Source: Phycisphaerae bacterium (GTDB taxonomy: Bacteria > Planctomycetota > Phycisphaerae > Sedimentisphaerales > SM23-30). Taken from it: a DNA stretch of 54,997 nt. The translations under genes were made by a program, and so were the position numbers. A model generated the notes under the pieces. That model was given only the letters and a program-made list of their open reading frames with translations. It did no database searches and was not told the DNA's origin. The DNA is taken from the NCBI GenBank assembly GCA_016342495.1, contig JAEIOG010000026.1, forward strand, positions 1 through 54,997, given 5' to 3'. Below, one piece after another: positions 27,617 to 36,568 of the stretch (position 1 is the stretch's first letter; each line of letters starts with the position of its first letter).

Positions 27617-28916
27617 GATAAACCCCGGATTATCATCAATGAAAAGCCTGTTACATATATTCACATTATTAATCATAGCATTATCGATAACCCCGGCTAT
27701 CTCTGCTGAGCGTTTTCCACCTCCTGATTTTGAATCGGGTTATCAACTGCCAGATGGTATCGCAGTCGATCAGCCAAGTGCTACCAGCCAGACTGAAGAA
27801 TACTTAACTGTTGTGATATTGTTTATCGCCCTGTCGCTGGCTTCTTATTTAGCCATCCGCAAACGCAGCCGCAAGGGTATGATCCTGCTGACTATCTTTT
27901 CTCTGGCATTTTTTGGTTTCTATCGCCAGGGCTGTATTTGCCCTATAGGAGCTATTCAGAATTTCACCTTGGCAGTCTTTGACTCTGGCTATACCATACC
28001 ACTTTCGGCTATCTTAATCTTAATCCTGCCGCTGATATTCACCCTGTTCTTTGGCCGTACATTTTGTGCGGCGATCTGCCCATTAGGTGCTATCCAGGAA
28101 TTAACAATAATTAAACCATTGAAGCTGCCCCGGCCATTGATCAATGCCCTGTCGCTGGGGGCATATCTTTATCTGGCTATCGCTATCCTGTTGGCGGCGA
28201 TGGGTTCCATGTTTGCGATATGTAAATATGATCCATTTGTAGCAATATTCCGGCTGGAAGGTTCAAAAGAAATGTTCATCGTAGGGGTGGCATTACTTAT
28301 TACCGGGATGTTCATAGCCCGACCCTATTGCCGTTTTCTCTGTCCGCTGGGGGTAATATTTAACTGGCTGAGCCGCCTGAGCCGCTGGCACCTGACAATC
28401 ACCCCGGACAAATGCATCAGTTGCAAGCTATGTGCTGACAGTTGCCCTTATGAAGCTATCGATGCCCCGATTAAGCCTCCGGCGGCCAATGAATTGACCG
28501 CTATCCGTAAACGCTTTATAATCCTACTGGCCCTGACACCTGTCATTATTGGCATTGGCATCATCATCGGCGGGCTACTATCTGACAGCATCGCAAAAAT
28601 AGACCCTGATATCAAAACGGCAATCCTGTTGCAGGCTGAAATCGAAACTAATAATCAAGGCAGTAGCGATGAGACCATCGCTTTCTATAAAACCAATCAG
28701 CCTGTTGAAGAATTCTTCACCCAGGTCAACGCCACCCGTGGCAGTTACAATACCGCAACCAAAATCGCCGGTGGCTTTATGGGACTGGTCATCGCTTTGA
28801 AACTGCTGAGTTTGTCAATCTATCGCCGGCGAACCGAATATCAGCCCAACCCGGCCACCTGCTACAGCTGCGGACAATGTTTTCAATCCTGCCCTATTGG
28901 AAAGAACGCAGAATAA
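27609..28916 (+). CDS. NapH/NosR-like membrane polyferredoxin
   Basis: About 435 residues. A signal-like helix (~12-30) is followed by a short periplasmic segment and five or six membrane helices. Membrane-border Cys motifs CICPIGA, CAAICPLGA and CRFLCPLGV have the C-x3-CP form of NapH, NosR and CcoG. A ferredoxin segment CISCKLCADSCP (~275) and a C-terminal CYSCGQCFQSCP complete it. Such proteins move electrons between quinol and periplasmic ferredoxin domains. It overlaps the Tat ferredoxin gene. A loop with FYKTNQPVEEFFTQVN before the last helix is unfamiliar. Remnants of its 3' end recur twice downstream at 77-base intervals. Confidence 0.82.
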   Translation: MDKINPGLSSMKSLLHIFTLLIIALSITPAISAERFPPPDFESGYQLPDGIAVDQPSATSQTEEYLTVVILFIALSLASYLAIRKRSRKGMILLTIFSLAFFGFYRQGCICPIGAIQNFTLAVFDSGYTIPLSAILILILPLIFTLFFGRTFCAAICPLGAIQELTIIKPLKLPRPLINALSLGAYLYLAIAILLAAMGSMFAICKYDPFVAIFRLEGSKEMFIVGVALLITGMFIARPYCRFLCPLGVIFNWLSRLSRWHLTITPDKCISCKLCADSCPYEAIDAPIKPPAANELTAIRKRFIILLALTPVIIGIGIIIGGLLSDSIAKIDPDIKTAILLQAEIETNNQGSSDETIAFYKTNQPVEEFFTQVNATRGSYNTATKIAGGFMGLVIALKLLSLSIYRRRTEYQPNPATCYSCGQCFQSCPIGKNAE

Positions 28917-29070
28917 GAATCCTGGGCTAAAACTCCCCGGCCAGCTCCATCTGGGCTTTTCAATCCTGCCCGGTAGGAAAGAACGATCAAAGTGTGTCTA
29001 AACATTAATCTCAGCGATATCCCCGCCCCGACTGCTCCAATCCTGTCCTATTGGAAAGAACGCAGAATAA
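28884..29070 (+). repeat. 25-bp repeat at 77-base intervals from the gene 3' end
   Basis: The block beginning CAATCCTG and ending GGAAAGAACG occurs at 28884, 28961 and 29038, exactly 77 bases apart. The first lies in the final codons of the NapH-like gene. Copies 1 and 3 also share CAGAATAA after it. The 50-odd bases between copies are largely unrelated. Confidence 0.85.
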
Positions 29071-29106
29071 AAGGCCTGAACCGTAACTTATTGGACTTTT
29101 ATCCAA

Positions 29107-29253
29107 ATGCCTATAGGCATCAGAGCCAAATGCCTTAAGGGGTCAGAACCAAATGCCTATAGGGTTTTATCCAAATGCCTTAAGGGATTTGTTCAAAGGC
29201 CTTAAGGCCCTAAGTCTTAATCCCTTAAGGGATTTGAGCAAAACCCCTATAGG
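29107..29253. repeat. Seven 8-bp palindromes at 22-23 bp spacing
   Basis: CCTATAGG or CCTTAAGG cores begin at 29110, 29133, 29156, 29178, 29200, 29223 and 29246. Most are preceded by CAAATG or a variant. The first is extended to ATGCCTATAGGCAT. The order is TATA, TTAA, TATA, TTAA, TTAA, TTAA, TATA. The array fills the gap between two convergent genes and ends 33 bases from the ETF-QO stop. Confidence 0.93.
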
Positions 29254-29285
29254 GATTTTGCTTTAACTCAAATGGCTTTGGGCTT

Positions 29286-30974
29286 TTAGCTGAATTTATA
29301 GTCCGGGCCACCGGTTCCTTCCGGGGTGAACCAGCGAAGATTATCATATGGGCACTTATTCTGGCAGGTCTTGCAATGCAGACAATTTAAGGCATTCACC
29401 GGTTTCATCTGGCCTGCCACCAGGTCATAAACCCCCGCCGGACAAAATGTAATACAAGGTCGGCCATAACCACTGCAAAGATTTTCATATTTGGGTTTGC
29501 AGATATTCTCGCAAATGCTTTCATCCAGCACATGACAATGGCAAGGCTGCTCTTCACGATGATCGACATTGCCGGCGGCAACAAAAGCATCCTTGTCGAA
29601 ATGTTTCTCGGTGCGATACTTATATTTGGTCGGCTTCATAGCTTCATAGTCAGGTTCGATATCCAGACGTGGCAGGAGATTGCCAACTACGCTGATCGGG
29701 AAACCTAATAGGTTGCCAAACTTAGCAACGACCTGGCGATAGTTCGCTGCTTCACGCATTTCCTCATCAATACTGGAAGCATCAAGCAGTTTGGTATAAG
29801 CAGCGGCAACGGCATCATGGTCATCGCCACAGGCAGCTAAGGCCGCCCCGGCATAAATGCCCGAATAAATCGCATTGTGCAGGCCTTTGATCTTGAGCAT
29901 ATTGACCAGGCCCGCCGAATCACCCAGGATAACAACATTGTTTCGGCCAATTGATTTAGTCTCAACATCCCGCGGGATGGCATGGTAGCCACCTTCAGGA
30001 ATCATTTTGGCACCAGCTTCGATGATTTTGCCATCTTTGATGAAAGGCTCGACAAAGGCATGACTCTTAAAGTGAACCAGTGCTTCCTGTGGATTGAAAT
30101 CACATTCTTTCCAGTCAGCCCCGACAATCATACCCACGGCAATTTTATTATCGCCCATTGCATACATGATCCCGCCACCAAACATTTTAGGACCACTGAT
30201 AATATCCCAGATCGGATAGCCCATGGCATGGACGCATCGGTTATCGCCAAAATCTTTATATTGCTGGTCTGATACTTCAAATATTTCTTTTACGCCCACG
30301 GAAAACAATGGCGTTGCTTTTCGCTTTAATCCGGCTTCGTTGACAAACTGTTCGGTAAGCAGCCCCAGAGCACCTTCAGCTAAAACAATATTATCCGCAT
30401 AAATATCTTCAGCGGGGACATAATTGAACTGTTTATTACCGGCATGGTCAAGGCCCTGCTCCTGAGTGCGAACGCCGAGGGCTTTGGTTTTATCTTCGCT
30501 CATTATGATTTCACGAATGGCAAAGCCATGCAGTAATTCAACGCCCAATTGCTGAGCATAACCAGTGAGCCAGCGAGTCAACTGACTGATAGAAATCAGC
30601 GTATCACCTTTGTGGACAAGCTTGCCAAAACCAAGCTGGCATAATTTAGCCAGTTTGATCGGAGTTCCCATATTGATCTTGGAAGTTTTAGATGGGAACA
30701 TATAGGTATCATCCTGAATGACTTTTCGGGCAAATATTTCGCTGCCTTTGTTATTGCGCCAATTTGGATCGATATTCTTTAATAGTTCATCGATGCATTC
30801 TTCTTCCAGAACCGCACCGGATAGATTATGGCCACCGGGATGTTTGGCTTTATCCAGCACAACGACCCCCCGGTCAGGCTGCAATTGTTTTAACTTAATC
30901 GCAGCAGCTAAGCCCGCCGGGCCGCCACCTACGATCAAAACCGATACTCTATTATAATCTGATGTTTTCGACAT
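29286..30974 (-). CDS. Electron transfer flavoprotein:quinone oxidoreductase
   Basis: 562 residues. The N-terminal FAD motif is IVGGGPAGLAAA at ~14-25; LGDSAGLVNMLKIKG near 350 is the second flavin region. The C-terminal ferredoxin domain has CPAGVYD and CLHCKTCQNKCPYDNLRW, ending in PEGTGGPDY, as in ETF-QO/FixCX fusions. Extra cysteines (CHCH, CENIC, and a Cys before CITFCP) form the Cys-rich variant seen in many anaerobic bacteria. It passes electrons from reduced ETF to membrane quinone. It starts one base after the fused ETF gene, whose last codons (GGAGGT) supply its ribosome site. Confidence 0.93.
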   Translation of the reverse strand: MSKTSDYNRVSVLIVGGGPAGLAAAIKLKQLQPDRGVVVLDKAKHPGGHNLSGAVLEEECIDELLKNIDPNWRNNKGSEIFARKVIQDDTYMFPSKTSKINMGTPIKLAKLCQLGFGKLVHKGDTLISISQLTRWLTGYAQQLGVELLHGFAIREIIMSEDKTKALGVRTQEQGLDHAGNKQFNYVPAEDIYADNIVLAEGALGLLTEQFVNEAGLKRKATPLFSVGVKEIFEVSDQQYKDFGDNRCVHAMGYPIWDIISGPKMFGGGIMYAMGDNKIAVGMIVGADWKECDFNPQEALVHFKSHAFVEPFIKDGKIIEAGAKMIPEGGYHAIPRDVETKSIGRNNVVILGDSAGLVNMLKIKGLHNAIYSGIYAGAALAACGDDHDAVAAAYTKLLDASSIDEEMREAANYRQVVAKFGNLLGFPISVVGNLLPRLDIEPDYEAMKPTKYKYRTEKHFDKDAFVAAGNVDHREEQPCHCHVLDESICENICKPKYENLCSGYGRPCITFCPAGVYDLVAGQMKPVNALNCLHCKTCQNKCPYDNLRWFTPEGTGGPDYKFS

Positions 30975-30975
30975 A

Positions 30976-33066
30976 TTATTTACCTCCCAGCAATTGAGTT
31001 AATTCCGGGACAATTTTTTCTACATTGCCAACCATATAATAATCACACTGATGAAAAACCGAAGCTTGCGGGTCATTGTTGACAGCGAAAATAGTTTGGC
31101 TGTTTTCCACGCCAATCATATGCTGAATTGCACCGGAAATCGCCAGAGCAATATAAACCTGCGGGCCAACAGCTGTTCCGGTTTGACCAACCTGATACAA
31201 TCTTTCAATATAACCCTGTTCAACAGCGGCACGAGAAGCGCCACGTTCAGTCTTAACGCCAAGTTTGGCTATCGAAGCAGTCATATCATCAAGAACGTTA
31301 TCGAAACTTGACTTATCTGTTAAGCCTCGACCTGCTGAAATAATAACATCAGCATCAAAGTTAACCGCCCCGCCACCAATTTGGGTATCGACGATTTCAA
31401 TACTCCGATCCTCTTGTGAAACATTAACTTCGCATTCGATTATCTTGCCGGTCCTACTGGTGTCCGGGTCCATTTTCTGCATAACGCCAGGTCTGGCTGT
31501 TGCCATCTGGCAGGTCGATTCCTTAGTGCAAATCGTAGCCATCACATTACCGCCTAAGGCTGGACGTGTCTGCATTAATACCGCGACTTCACCTTTGCGT
31601 GAACTGTCTCGGATATCCAGACTGGTACAGTCAGCTGTTAGTCCACAACTTAGCCGATATGAAACCATCGGGGCTAATACCCGACCCTGATGAGTAGCGG
31701 CATAAAGAATAATCTGAGGTTTGTATTTATCAACAACTTCAGCTACCGCTTTGCGATATGGCCAGGGATCAAATTCACTAAGAATTTCATCTTCGATAAC
31801 ATAAATTTCATCTGCCCCGCCATGGATTAAGCCATCAGAGAAATGCTTGACATTGGCCCCAGCTAACATGACACCGACCTGGGTATTAAGCGAATCAGCT
31901 AAATGTCTTGCTTTTCCGATTAATTCAAAAGTAGCGGCAGTACAGCTTTTGCCATCATGGTTGATTTCAGCCATCACCCAAACCTGACCCTGATAAGCAG
32001 GATCCTTGGCATCAAAAGCACTTATTAAAGCATCGACAGTCCGAGGATTAAGCTTGATTTCTTTGCTTTTGAGCAGTTTAGCTTTAATCTCATCGGTGAC
32101 ATCTGAGGTACTCTTGACTCCGTTTTCTTTTAGGAGCCTGGCGAGAATTTCATATTCTTCGATTTCCTTGATAGTACCTTCATAGCCCCGGTCAAATTTA
32201 TTCGTTCGCAGCTTTGGCAAGATATAATCAGCTTTTTTAGCGTCAGTTGCTGACTCAACGCCATCATCTTTTTTACAGCTTTCTTTGATCAAATCAGCAA
32301 ATTCCTGTACTGAATTAACCTGTTGACATTTACGCTGAGTTTTCGGTGGCGGAAATACTCGAATAACACGAGTTTTAGAACCCTTAACACCAATCTGTGT
32401 CGCTTTGATATCATCAGCTGTATAAGTAAGCGTCTCAAAATCATTAGCCCAACGGGTTTTAGCAATAGTCGGAAATAATAATTCTTCATATTTAGAGACA
32501 GTGATAACCGCTGGCAAAGTTTTTGCTTTAACGATTTGTTTGCCACCTGAGATAGCAGTTTCAAATTCAAACTCGCCATCTTTGTATTGGACATTAGTTG
32601 CATAAGCAATACATGGAACATTAAGCTCTTCGGCTAATTGAGCGGGCACCTGAGCAGTATCGCCATCAACAGACTGCATACCTGATATGATAATATAATC
32701 ATCTTTCATATCCATGTCAGCTGCAATCTTGCGAACCGCAAATGCCAGAGGATTAGCTGTGGCAACCGTGTCAGCGCCGCCTAATGCCCTGTCGGTCAAT
32801 AATACTGCTTTATCAGCACAGCGGGCCAATGAATATTTCAAAACTTCATCAGCCATCGGAGGGCCCATAGTCAAAGCTATCACTTTGCTCTTGGGATTAT
32901 TTTCCAAGGTAACCATTCGATTGGCCAAAGCTAATGCCTGAGCGTCAAGTTCATTAATAACGGTAGCTAACTTGCCACGCATTAAATTACCCGTTTCCGG
33001 ATCGAATGCATTGTCGGTGATCTGACTTACGTCAGGTACTTGTTTTACCAAAACAATATAATTCAT
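30976..33066 (-). CDS. Fused EtfB-EtfA electron transfer flavoprotein
   Basis: 696 residues carrying both ETF subunits in one chain. EtfB occupies ~1-265: YIVLVKQVPD at the start and DRALGGADT, the nucleotide-binding segment, near 92. A lysine-rich linker spans ~266-358. EtfA occupies ~360-696: VMAEINHDGK, then the FAD site with GRGLTDKSSF, GASRAAVEQG, QVGQTGTAVGP and AVNNDPQASVF. Normal ETFs are two separate proteins. No frameshift is needed; the frame is continuous. It sits directly before ETF-QO, so both act together on flavin-dehydrogenase electrons. The EtfB motif resembles that of FixA and bifurcating ETFs, but bifurcation is unproven. Confidence 0.95.
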   Translation of the reverse strand: MNYIVLVKQVPDVSQITDNAFDPETGNLMRGKLATVINELDAQALALANRMVTLENNPKSKVIALTMGPPMADEVLKYSLARCADKAVLLTDRALGGADTVATANPLAFAVRKIAADMDMKDDYIIISGMQSVDGDTAQVPAQLAEELNVPCIAYATNVQYKDGEFEFETAISGGKQIVKAKTLPAVITVSKYEELLFPTIAKTRWANDFETLTYTADDIKATQIGVKGSKTRVIRVFPPPKTQRKCQQVNSVQEFADLIKESCKKDDGVESATDAKKADYILPKLRTNKFDRGYEGTIKEIEEYEILARLLKENGVKSTSDVTDEIKAKLLKSKEIKLNPRTVDALISAFDAKDPAYQGQVWVMAEINHDGKSCTAATFELIGKARHLADSLNTQVGVMLAGANVKHFSDGLIHGGADEIYVIEDEILSEFDPWPYRKAVAEVVDKYKPQIILYAATHQGRVLAPMVSYRLSCGLTADCTSLDIRDSSRKGEVAVLMQTRPALGGNVMATICTKESTCQMATARPGVMQKMDPDTSRTGKIIECEVNVSQEDRSIEIVDTQIGGGAVNFDADVIISAGRGLTDKSSFDNVLDDMTASIAKLGVKTERGASRAAVEQGYIERLYQVGQTGTAVGPQVYIALAISGAIQHMIGVENSQTIFAVNNDPQASVFHQCDYYMVGNVEKIVPELTQLLGGK

Positions 33067-33340
33067 AATGATTCCTGGTTGATTGTAATTAGTCTATCTT
33101 CACAACATTTTACAGCGTAAAACAATAAACGATATAAGAGGCAATATCTACCAAAAAATTCCACTGGTAAATATCACACAAAGCCATAACAAATCGCCAC
33201 TATTATAATAAAATTCCATTAAAACCTTTTTCTACCATAATATTTTCATATTATTTGTATAAAAGCAACCTGCAGTCAACATAAGTATCTTATTATCAAG
33301 CACTTAAATAATTTTGAGTCATGCGCAATTTCTACCAAGT
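33067..33340. other. Promoter region of ETF unit
   Basis: About 270 AT-rich bases upstream of the fused ETF gene. No gene, repeat or clear operator is seen. Confidence 0.4.
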
Positions 33341-33346
33341 AAAAAA

Positions 33347-33372
33347 GCCAAACGAATTTAATTTCGTTTGGC
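33347..33372 (-). terminator. Terminator of gdhA
   Basis: GCCAAACGAA and TTCGTTTGGC pair over a six-base loop, with T-runs in both directions, 42 bases past the gdhA stop. Confidence 0.9.
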
Positions 33373-33414
33373 CTTTATTTAATATTTACAAATCACAATT
33401 TCTTTTACTGGCTA

Positions 33415-34770
33415 TTAGACAACGCCCTGGTCAATCATAGCATCAGCGACCTTAATGAAACCAGCGATATTGGCACCGGCAACATAGTTACCAGGCGTAT
33501 CATATTCTTCAGCTGCCTTGCTGACCTGAGCATGAATTTCTTTCATGATGTCCTGCAGGCGAGTGTCGACTTCCTCACGAGTCCAGTTGGTATGCTGGGC
33601 ATTCTGAGCCATTTCCAAGCCAGAAACCGCAACGCCACCGGCATTAGCTGCTTTGCCGGGGCCATAAAGGATTTTATTTTCGATAAAAGTTTCAACGCCT
33701 TCAGGAACTGTTGGCATATTAGCACCTTCACTGACAACAAAACAGCCATTGGCAATCAAAGTTTTGGCATCTTCAGCTGAAATTTCATTTTGAGTAGCCG
33801 ACGGGAATGCACAATCGCATTTAACACCCCATGGATTGCTACCCTTGAGATATTTGGCTGATTTGAATTTTTCAGCATATTGGCTTATGCGGCCACGTTT
33901 GACATTTTTCAAATCCATAATGAATGCAAGCTTTTCGGCACAAATACCATCTGGATCATAAATAGTTCCGCCAGAATCAGAAATGGTAACGCATTTTCCA
34001 CCAAGATGATTAACTTTTTCGATGGTGTATTGAGCTACATTACCTGAACCGGAAACAGTACACACCTTGCCTTTAAGGGAATCACCACGGGTTTCCAACA
34101 TATTCTGGGCAAAATAAACTGCACCATAGCCAGTAGCTTCGGGACGAATAAGTGAACCACCCCAATTGAGACCTTTACCGGTTAGAACACCAGTGAACTC
34201 ATTTTTGATGCGTTTGTATTGCCCAAAGAGATATCCAATTTCACGACCACCGACACCAATATCGCCAGCTGGAACATCGGTATTAGGGCCAATATGCTTG
34301 CACAACTCTGTCATAAACGATTGACAGAACCGCATAACTTCATTATCGCTTTTACCTTTAGGGTCAAAATCGGCACCACCTTTGCCACCACCCATAGGCA
34401 AAGTAGTAAGAGAATTTTTGAAAACCTGTTCAAAAGCCAGGAATTTCAAAATGCTAAGATTAACTGTTGGATGGAAACGCAAACCGCCTTTGTATGGGCC
34501 AATAGCGCTGTTCATTTCGATACGATAGCCACGATTAACACATATTTTACCAGTATCGTCGAACCATGGAACACGGAAAATAATAACACGTTCAGGTTCT
34601 AGAATTCTACTTAATACATAATTATCCCGATATTTTGGGTTGCGGTCAATAACCGGTTCCAGCGAATCTAAAACTTCCTGAACAGCCTGGAGAAATTCGA
34701 TTTCACCCCAGCTACGTTTTTTCACATTGGTATATAACTGTTCAAAATAATCCTTGAGGTTTAATGTCAT
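33415..34770 (-). CDS. gdhA: Glutamate dehydrogenase (NADP type)
   Basis: About 451 residues from the ATG at 34770, which has AAAGGG eight bases upstream; the frame is open further but the shorter form matches the family. The substrate-binding region shows YKGGLRFHP and the catalytic Lys in PMGGGKGGADFDPKG near 125. The dinucleotide domain has VSGSGNVAQY near 240, and SEGANMPT follows. It interconverts 2-oxoglutarate plus ammonium with glutamate. Hexameric GdhA of this length usually uses NADPH and assimilates ammonium, but in amino-acid fermenters it can run the other way. Divergent from L-serine dehydratase. Confidence 0.95.
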   Translation of the reverse strand: MTLNLKDYFEQLYTNVKKRSWGEIEFLQAVQEVLDSLEPVIDRNPKYRDNYVLSRILEPERVIIFRVPWFDDTGKICVNRGYRIEMNSAIGPYKGGLRFHPTVNLSILKFLAFEQVFKNSLTTLPMGGGKGGADFDPKGKSDNEVMRFCQSFMTELCKHIGPNTDVPAGDIGVGGREIGYLFGQYKRIKNEFTGVLTGKGLNWGGSLIRPEATGYGAVYFAQNMLETRGDSLKGKVCTVSGSGNVAQYTIEKVNHLGGKCVTISDSGGTIYDPDGICAEKLAFIMDLKNVKRGRISQYAEKFKSAKYLKGSNPWGVKCDCAFPSATQNEISAEDAKTLIANGCFVVSEGANMPTVPEGVETFIENKILYGPGKAANAGGVAVSGLEMAQNAQHTNWTREEVDTRLQDIMKEIHAQVSKAAEEYDTPGNYVAGANIAGFIKVADAMIDQGVV

Positions 34771-35289
34771 TGTGTACCCTTTCAATGCATTATTGTGGTT
34801 AATAAAACTATTCGAGGTCAAATTATCGTGTAAATCAATTCAATAAAAGTGCTACTATGAATATCAAAACATGCATCTGGCCCTACTTAAAAATCAAGAA
34901 AATCTATATTATTGTTTCTATCTATAAAATCAATAGAAAAATATATACCTTTAAGAGTCAAATAACTCGATTTTGATGTATTTCATGATACATAACTACT
35001 AATAAATCTTTTTCTAATTGTCGGGTTTATGGCAAATCACAGGTTATACCAAACTTTGAATGTGGAATTCGTAATAAATGATTAATTATTCAATAAAAAT
35101 CGAAGTTGTCACAAAAAGCGATGTGATTTTTTTAACAGTAAAAAAAATGGGGAAAATTGTCGAAAAAATTAGTTTTTTATTATTTTAGAGTCAATTTTAA
35201 AAACCTTTTCACTTTCAAATCTAAATTGCTACAATTTTCTGCTATGCTAAGTTGCTGACTTTTACAAAATAGTAACCGGAATTATAAAA
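34771..35289. other. Divergent promoter region, gdhA and sdaA
   Basis: About 520 bases, strongly AT-rich especially at 35100-35200, with several long A and T runs. It must hold promoters for both genes; none can be placed with certainty. Confidence 0.4.
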
Positions 35290-36516
35290 ATGAATACAAT
35301 ATGTAATATCTACAAAACCGGCTTTGGGCCTTCCAGCTCCCACTCGATGGGCCCTCGAAAGGCTGCCGAGCTGTTCTTAGCTAAGATTGGCCAAAAACCC
35401 TCCTTCATTCGCGTCGAACTGTTTGGTTCACTGGCAGCGACAGGTAAAGGTCATCTTACCGACAAAGCTATTATTGAAGCACTCAGCCCCATAATAACTG
35501 AGATTAACTGGCAGCCTGATACTATTTTGCCTGAACACCCCAACGCCATGACCTTTCTTGCTTTTGACAGCAATAACAATGAACTGGCCAACTGGCAGGT
35601 TTATAGTGTCGGTGGTGGTGACCTGGAAGATGAAAATGGATTTGTAGGTCAAAAACTTGATGTTACATATCCCTCGGATTTAATGGGAGAAATTCTAACT
35701 TATTGCAAAGAGAAAAATCTTAATTATTGGCAACTAGTTAAACAATTTGAAGGACCGGAAATATGGGACTTTCTGCGTAATGTCTGGCATACAATGGCTA
35801 AATCTGTCGAAAATGGCTGCAATACTAAAGAGAAACATCTGCCCGGAAATATAAAACTCCAAAGACGGGCTGGGGTGATGCTCAGCAAAGCCAACAATAG
35901 CGTTGGCATATCACGAGATTTAAATTTGTTATCAGCTTTTGCTCTGGCGGTCTCAGAAGAAAATGCCGCCGGCGGACAAATTGTAACGGCGCCAACCTGC
36001 GGGTCATGTGGGATATTGCCTTCGGTTTTATGGTATTATTATAAATATAAAAATGTGCGAGAAAAAGACATCTTAAGAGCTCTGGCAACTGCCGGATTAT
36101 TTGGCGCATCAGTTGCCAAACGTGCTTCTATTTCAGGTGCTGAAGTTGGATGTCAGGGCGAAGTCGGTACAGCTTGTGCGATGGCAGCAGCGGCAGCAGC
36201 TCAGCTCATGAAAGGGACACTGACTCAAATCGAATATGCAGCAGAGATGGCTATGGAGCATTCTCTGGGCCTTACCTGCGACCCGGTTCTGGGCATGGTG
36301 CAGATTCCCTGTATTGAGCGAAATGCTTTTGGGGCAACTCGTGCCTACGAATCAGCAACCTATGCTCTGGCAACCGATGGCGACCATGTCGTAAGCTTTG
36401 ATGATGTTATAGATGTGATGAAAGACACCGGCCATGACCTGCAAAGTAAATACCGCGAAACAGCCCATGGTGGGCTGGCACAAATAGCAAGACTTCGATA
36501 TTTTGGCAATAAATAA
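35290..36516 (+). CDS. sdaA: L-serine dehydratase, single-chain iron-sulfur type
   Basis: 408 residues holding both the beta (FGPSSSHSMGPRKAA near 12) and alpha (APTCGSCGILPSV near 235) regions. Cysteines of the 4Fe-4S cluster are in GSCGI and in CDPVLGMVQIPCIERN near 335. It converts serine to pyruvate and ammonia and is oxygen-sensitive. Start and length agree with SdaA of enterics minus some loops. CGGAA lies about nine bases before the ATG. Its position back to back with gdhA suggests a role in amino-acid fermentation and nitrogen flow. Confidence 0.94.
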   Translation: MNTICNIYKTGFGPSSSHSMGPRKAAELFLAKIGQKPSFIRVELFGSLAATGKGHLTDKAIIEALSPIITEINWQPDTILPEHPNAMTFLAFDSNNNELANWQVYSVGGGDLEDENGFVGQKLDVTYPSDLMGEILTYCKEKNLNYWQLVKQFEGPEIWDFLRNVWHTMAKSVENGCNTKEKHLPGNIKLQRRAGVMLSKANNSVGISRDLNLLSAFALAVSEENAAGGQIVTAPTCGSCGILPSVLWYYYKYKNVREKDILRALATAGLFGASVAKRASISGAEVGCQGEVGTACAMAAAAAAQLMKGTLTQIEYAAEMAMEHSLGLTCDPVLGMVQIPCIERNAFGATRAYESATYALATDGDHVVSFDDVIDVMKDTGHDLQSKYRETAHGGLAQIARLRYFGNK

Positions 36517-36542
36517 AGGGCGAACATTGGAGCTCGCCCTTT
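36515..36542 (+). terminator. Terminator after sdaA
   Basis: AAAGGGCGA and TCGCCCTTT pair over a 10-base loop, starting at the stop codon region and followed by a T-rich stretch. It can serve the convergent sulfatase gene as well. Confidence 0.8.
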
Positions 36543-36568
36543 ATTATTTGTTTCCATTCTGTCATGCA

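Noticed and set aside
28884-29062. CRISPR array with 25-bp repeats
   Set aside because: Only three copies, imperfect, 52-base intervals, and the first is coding sequence of the NapH-like gene.
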